From Nevskiales bacterium (lineage in GTDB: Bacteria > Pseudomonadota > Gammaproteobacteria > Nevskiales > Nevskiaceae), in assembly GCA_022616655.1 (NCBI GenBank), contig JAKEEJ010000005.1:1-10666 (forward strand): a stretch of DNA of 10,666 nt, given 5' to 3'. A model generated the notes under the pieces. It made no database searches, was not told the DNA's origin, and saw only the letters and a list, made by a program, of their open reading frames with translations. The translations under genes and the position numbers were made by a program. How positions within the stretch are numbered: the stretch's first letter is position 1; each line of letters opens with the position of its first letter. Positions 6,853 through 10,666 of this stretch are shown one piece after another.

Positions 6853-9404
6853 ACCAGTTCCAGCGCCTGTTTCGGGCTCAGCGCATCCGGGTCCGTTTCA
6901 TCCAGAAGCTTCAGCGTTGCCGCGCTGTCGGCGTCGTGCGGAACGGCCCGGAACAGGGGCAGTTGCGGGGCGGCCGGTCCGGCCGGCCGCGGCGGCTCCA
7001 GAGTTTGAAGATAATTTCGGGCCTGCTCGATGACCGAGCTGGGAATTCCCGCCAGCGCCGCCACCTGCAGACCAAAGCTGCGACTCGCCGGGCCGGGCTG
7101 TACACGATGCAGGAGCACCAGTTGTTCGCGACCGTCGGCGGAGTACTCCGCGGCATCCAGATGGACATTGGCCACGCCGGAAATTGTTCCGGCCAGCGCG
7201 GTCAGCTCGAAGTAATGCGTGGCGAACAGCGTGAAGGCGCGCGTGTTCGTGGCCAGAAAGACGGCGCAGGCGTGGGCCAGCGACAGTCCGTCGTACGTGC
7301 TGGTGCCGCGGCCGATTTCGTCCATCAGGACCAGAGAACACGCGGTGGCGTTGTGCAGGATGTTGGCGGTTTCGGTCATTTCCACCATGAAGGTGGACTG
7401 GCCGGAAGCGAGGTCGTCCGCGGCGCCGATGCGCGTGAAAATCCGGTCCACCGGGCCGAGCGTCGCGGTTTCAGCCGGTACAAAAGACCCGGCGTGCGCG
7501 AGCACGACGATCAGGGCGGTCTGTCGCATGTACGTGGATTTTCCACCCATGTTGGGCCCGGTGATGACCAGCAGACGGCGTTCCTCATGGAGCGTCAGGT
7601 CGTTGGGTACAAAGGGTTCGGAGCTGTTCTGTTCCACCACGGGGTGACGGCCGCCACGGATGTCGAGTCCCGGTGTGTCGCTGAATTGCGGCCGGACCCA
7701 GTTGAGCGCGTGCGCGCGCTCGGCATGGCTGCCCAGCACGTCCAGTTCCGCCAGGGCCTGGGCCGTGGTTTGCAGCGCCGCGATCCGTTCGCCCAGATGA
7801 TCGAGCAGCTGCTCGTAGAGTTCTTTCTCCCGTACCAGGGCCCGTTCGCGCGCGGACAGCACCTGGTCCTCGAACGTCTTGAGTTCCTGCGTGATGTAGC
7901 GCTCGACACCCTTGAGCGTCTGGCGGCGGGTATATTCCACCGGGACTTTTCCTGCGTGTGCGCGGCCCACCTCGATGTAGAACCCGTGCACGCGGTTGTA
8001 TCCGACTTTGAGCGTTTCGATGCCGCTGCGGGCGCGCTCCTTTCGTTCCAGTTCCAGCAGGAAGCCGTCGGCGTTCTCGTGCAAGGCGCGCAGACGATCC
8101 AGCGTGGCGTCAAAGCCGGCGCGAAACACGCCGCCATCCTTGACCAGCGCCGGCGGCACATCGGTCAGTGCCGACCGCAGATGGGCTGCCAGGGTTTCAT
8201 GACCGTGCAGCCGTTGTTCCAGTTCCGACAGCCGTGGCGAACCCGCCTCGGTGAGTGACGCGGCGATGCACGGCAGACGTTGCAGGCTCTGCGTCAACCC
8301 GGACAGGTCGCGTGGACGGACGCTGCGCAACGCGATGCGTGCCGTGACGCGTTCCACGTCGGCGAGGTCGGAGAGCGTTTCGCGCAGATCCTGAAAACGA
8401 CGGGTTCCAGGCCGGGGCGTGGGGCCGGTATCCAGCAGACGCTCGATGGCCTGATGGCGGGCGGCGAGTTCGCTGCGATCCCGGATCGGGCGGGTCAGCC
8501 AGCGCGACAGCAGACGGCTGCCCATGTGCGTGCAGCAGCGGTCCAGGACCGCCAGCAGGCAGCGTTCGCGCTCGCCCGCCAGGTTGCGGTCAATTTCCAG
8601 ATTGCGGCGCGTAACGGCGTCAAGCCCCAGCGCTTCGTCCACCGTTTCGGTGCGCAGGCCCCGCACGTGCGGCAGGACGGATTTCTGCGTTTCCTGCAGG
8701 TACTGCAGCAGCGCGCCGGCGGCGCCGAGGGCCGTTTCCTGCTCGTCGCAGCCGAAGCCTTTCAGGTCGCGTGTGCCGAACTGTTGTGTCAGCAGACGGC
8801 GCGCGCCACCGGTTTCAAAATGCCAGGGCGGCCGGGAACGGATCGTGAGTCCGGGCACCTCCACCGCAAAGCCTTCGGGCGCCAGCAATTCGCTGGGACG
8901 GAGGCGTGATAACTCACTGGCGAGATCGGCCGCGCGTGCCGTTTCCAGTACGGCGAACCGGCCCGAGGCGAGTTCCAGCCAGGCCAGACCGTAACGATCT
9001 TTCTGTCCATGCACGGCGGCGAGGACGTTGACGCCGCGCGGGTCCAGCAGGGCGTCTTCGGTAACCGTGCCGGGCGTGATCACGCGCACCACTTCGCGCC
9101 GCACCGGACCCTTGTCCGCGCCGACTTCGCCAATCTGCTCGCAGATCGCCGCCGACTGACCGTGCCGGAGCAGTCGCGCCAGGTACGGGTCCAGCGCGTG
9201 CGCCGGGACGCCGGCCATCGGAATCGGCGCACCGGCCGATTCGCCGCGCTGGGTCAGGGTGATGTTCAACAGCCGTGCCGCCGTACGCGCGTCCTCGTAA
9301 AACAGCTCGTAGAAATCGCCCATGCGGAACAGCAGCAACAGGTCCGGGTATCCGGCCTTGATGGCCAGGTATTGCCGCATCACGGGCGTGTGGGGAGAAG
9401 CCAT
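6819..9404 (-). CDS. mutS: DNA mismatch repair protein MutS
   Basis: MutS recognises mismatches and small loops, then recruits MutL through an ATP-dependent sliding clamp. The protein is 861 residues against 853 in E. coli. Mismatch-wedge Phe31 and Glu33 are present in GDFYELF (domain I). The clamp/lever region includes [17 protein letters not shown]. Walker [10 protein letters not shown] is at 616-624 with Lys622, the [14 protein letters not shown] block follows, and Walker [13 protein letters not shown] starts at Asp695, followed by the signature [13 protein letters not shown] near the C-terminus fits a beta-clamp-binding motif, and the last 35 or so residues fit the tetramerisation region. 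The ATG at 9402-9404 is preferred over the one at 9426-9428: TAGG lies 7 nt upstream and the product starts [13 protein letters not shown], matching the family. It is convergent with the remnant and divergent from metE. It appears full length and functional. Confidence 0.97.
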   Translation of the reverse strand: MASPHTPVMRQYLAIKAGYPDLLLLFRMGDFYELFYEDARTAARLLNITLTQRGESAGAPIPMAGVPAHALDPYLARLLRHGQSAAICEQIGEVGADKGPVRREVVRVITPGTVTEDALLDPRGVNVLAAVHGQKDRYGLAWLELASGRFAVLETARAADLASELSRLRPSELLAPEGFAVEVPGLTIRSRPPWHFETGGARRLLTQQFGTRDLKGFGCDEQETALGAAGALLQYLQETQKSVLPHVRGLRTETVDEALGLDAVTRRNLEIDRNLAGERERCLLAVLDRCCTHMGSRLLSRWLTRPIRDRSELAARHQAIERLLDTGPTPRPGTRRFQDLRETLSDLADVERVTARIALRSVRPRDLSGLTQSLQRLPCIAASLTEAGSPRLSELEQRLHGHETLAAHLRSALTDVPPALVKDGGVFRAGFDATLDRLRALHENADGFLLELERKERARSGIETLKVGYNRVHGFYIEVGRAHAGKVPVEYTRRQTLKGVERYITQELKTFEDQVLSARERALVREKELYEQLLDHLGERIAALQTTAQALAELDVLGSHAERAHALNWVRPQFSDTPGLDIRGGRHPVVEQNSSEPFVPNDLTLHEERRLLVITGPNMGGKSTYMRQTALIVVLAHAGSFVPAETATLGPVDRIFTRIGAADDLASGQSTFMVEMTETANILHNATACSLVLMDEIGRGTSTYDGLSLAHACAVFLATNTRAFTLFATHYFELTALAGTISGVANVHLDAAEYSADGREQLVLLHRVQPGPASRSFGLQVAALAGIPSSVIEQARNYLQTLEPPRPAGPAAPQLPLFRAVPHDADSAATLKLLDETDPDALSPKQALELVYRLKQARKTS

Positions 9405-9539
9405 CTCAAAACCTACTGCGCTCGGCATCTTGCGCGCGGGCGGTGCTCGGAATCCTCATTGACGGGTGGGTCAACGCCGGTTCCTGCGCTCCGTCCTCGC
9501 GCAACCTGCCTTCGCTCGTGACGGTTTTGAAATGGCTTC
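9397..9539. repeat. Inverted 17-nt repeat copying the mutS start
   Basis: Bases 9397-9413 and 9523-9539 form an inverted repeat matching at 16 of 17 positions, 109 nt apart. The first arm covers the mutS ribosome site and start codon on the minus strand; the second gives GGTTTTGAAATGGCTTC on the plus strand. Both read GFEMAS in the frame of the nearby gene. Similarity stops at once on both sides. Confidence 0.7.
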
Positions 9540-9699
9540 GGAGGGCGGTGGTCATGGGAAGGGAATCGAGGGTGGCTATGCTAGCAAGGGTCGCAATGCA
9601 CCTGAATCTGCTTACGCCGGCACCCTTGAACCGCTATACTCGCCGCCCGCTCCGCGTGCACTAACCCGCGAGCGTTCATCCGCGAAAGGAACAGCGAAC
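9405..9699. promoter_or_regulatory. Divergent mutS/metE control region
   Basis: This 295-nt gap should carry promoters for both genes. TATACT at 9635-9640 is a good -10 for metE, about 60 nt before its ATG, but the base run 17 nt upstream (TTACGC) is a poor -35, so an activator may be needed. TTGAC...GTCAA at 9459-9474 is a 5-bp inverted repeat with a 6-nt spacer, possibly operator-like. TGCTAGCA at 9579-9586 is an 8-bp palindrome. I could not recognise a cobalamin riboswitch or a clear MetR site. Short open frames here have no protein-like features. Confidence 0.4.
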
Positions 9700-10666
9700 A
9701 TGTTGACCCACACTCTCGGCTATCCCCGTATCGGCAGTCATCGGGAACTCAAAAAAGCCTGCGAAAGCTACTGGGCGGGTCAGATCCAGCTCGACGCGCT
9801 GATGGAAGCCGGCCGGGCGATTCGCCGCGATCACTGGCAGGCCCAGCACGCCGCCGGTATCGAGCTCGTGCCCTGCAACGATTTCTCGTTTTACGACCAC
9901 GTGCTGGATGGGTCGCTGACCGTGGGCGCGTTACCCGCGCGTTACCGGCCGCTGGTGGAAAAACTGGGGGCGTCCAGTCTGGACCTGTACTTCGCCATGG
10001 CGCGCGGCTACCAGAAAAACGGTCTCGACCTCATCGCCATGGAGATGACCAAGTGGTTCGACACCAATTACCACTACCTGGTCCCTGAATTTACCCGGGA
10101 TCAGACGTTTCACCTCGGCTCGCGGAAAATTCTGGACGAGTTTCAGGAAGCCAAAGCGCTCGGCATCAACGCCAAGCCGGTGTTGATCGGCCCGGTGAGC
10201 TATCTGCTGCTGGGCAAGGAAAAGGAACCGGGCTTTAACCGCCTGGAGCTGCTGAATCGGCTGCTGCCGGTTTACATCCAGATTCTCGGTGAGCTGCAGA
10301 AGCTGGGCGCAACCCACGTTCAGATGGACGAGCCTTTTCTGGCCCTGGATCTGGACGCGGCGGCGAAGCAGGCCTATACGGCGGCCTATGCCGCCATCGC
10401 CAGGGCGTGCCCCAAACTCAAAATCATCCTCGCCACGTATTTTGCCGAGCTCGGCGACAACGCCGACCTGGCCGTGAGTCTGCCGGTACAGTTTCTGCAT
10501 CTGGATCTGGTCCGTGCTCCCGCGCAACTCGATTCGATCCTGCCTCAGATTCCGTCCGGCCTGGGGCTTTCGCTCGGAGTGGTGGACGGACGCAATGTGT
10601 GGAAAAACGATTTCGAGCGCTCGCTGGGTCTGATCGGCCGCGCGGTCAAGGCGCTCGGCAGCGAGC
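9700..10666 (+). CDS. metE: Cobalamin-independent methionine synthase, 5' part
   Basis: MetE transfers the methyl group of 5-methyltetrahydrofolate (polyglutamate) to homocysteine without B12, the last step of methionine synthesis. About 322 codons are visible of a protein usually near 750 residues, so this is the N-terminal barrel; the zinc-binding catalytic C-terminal barrel lies beyond the window. Family blocks are HTLGYPRIGSHRELKKA, CNDFSFYDHVL, EMTKWFDTNYHYLVPEF, KPVLIGPVSYLLLGK, QMDEPFLALDL and GVVDGRNVWKND. The ATG at 9700 has AAAGGA at 9685-9690, 9 nt upstream, and begins exactly where homology begins. The frame is open well upstream, including an ATG at 9532, but that extension has no MetE-like sequence. 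The frame runs intact to the window edge. Confidence 0.95.
   Translation, partial: MLTHTLGYPRIGSHRELKKACESYWAGQIQLDALMEAGRAIRRDHWQAQHAAGIELVPCNDFSFYDHVLDGSLTVGALPARYRPLVEKLGASSLDLYFAMARGYQKNGLDLIAMEMTKWFDTNYHYLVPEFTRDQTFHLGSRKILDEFQEAKALGINAKPVLIGPVSYLLLGKEKEPGFNRLELLNRLLPVYIQILGELQKLGATHVQMDEPFLALDLDAAAKQAYTAAYAAIARACPKLKIILATYFAELGDNADLAVSLPVQFLHLDLVRAPAQLDSILPQIPSGLGLSLGVVDGRNVWKNDFERSLGLIGRAVKALGSE

Noticed and set aside
6936..8258. A 440-codon plus-strand open frame inside mutS
   Set aside because: It lies entirely antisense to conserved MutS domains, and the translation has no recognisable domain.
9443..9664. A 73-codon open frame in the mutS/metE gap
   Set aside because: No ribosome site or protein-like features; it overlaps the inverted repeat and putative promoter.
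9532..9699. N-terminal extension of MetE from the upstream ATG
   Set aside because: MetE homology starts at 9700, where a good AAAGGA ribosome site is placed; the extension is Gly/Ser/Ala-rich without family similarity. Kept only as part of a finding.
9405..9699. Cobalamin riboswitch upstream of metE
   Set aside because: MetE genes often have one, but I could not find a B12-box-like motif or the expected folded core in this 295-nt gap.

Overview
The window is GC-rich, gene-dense bacterial chromosome. It most resembles a gammaproteobacterium: PilT and PilU are close to the Pseudomonas-type proteins from memory, and a yggS gene divergent from pilT-pilU is the arrangement I recall from Pseudomonas. 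This is recognition from sequence, not a search. Dispersed palindromic repeats and a glycoside-hydrolase-like gene remnant suggest an environmental lineage with many repeats.

Left part (1-1686). Repeat DNA at 1-99 is followed by two leftward genes, yggS (PLP-binding protein) and then rpiA (ribose-5-phosphate isomerase). The yggS/rpiA junction is rebuilt by a perfect 15-bp-arm palindrome, which adds about 22 codons to yggS, and by an inverted array of a 7-nt unit that ends exactly at the rpiA GTG start.

Middle (1687-6221). A rightward, tightly spaced cluster encodes three type IVa pilus retraction ATPases: PilT, PilU and a second PilU-like paralogue. All keep Walker A and Walker B motifs. PilT powers pilus retraction and PilU-type proteins assist it, so this looks like an expanded twitching-motility motor set. 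A secreted Asp-box beta-propeller protein (sialidase-like fold, uncertain function) follows 45 nt downstream.

6222-6818 holds a second copy of the left-edge repeat. Abutting it is the 5'-truncated remnant of a gene resembling the C-terminal part of polysaccharide-degrading enzymes, in a locally AT-richer stretch.

Right part (6819-10666). A complete leftward mutS (mismatch recognition ATPase) is divergent from metE (cobalamin-independent methionine synthase), which runs off the right edge. The 295-nt gap between them contains an inverted copy of the mutS translation-start region.

I see no tRNA, rRNA, CRISPR array, intact transposase or defence system. The unusual content is the third pilus ATPase and the repeat-driven remodelling of gene ends.
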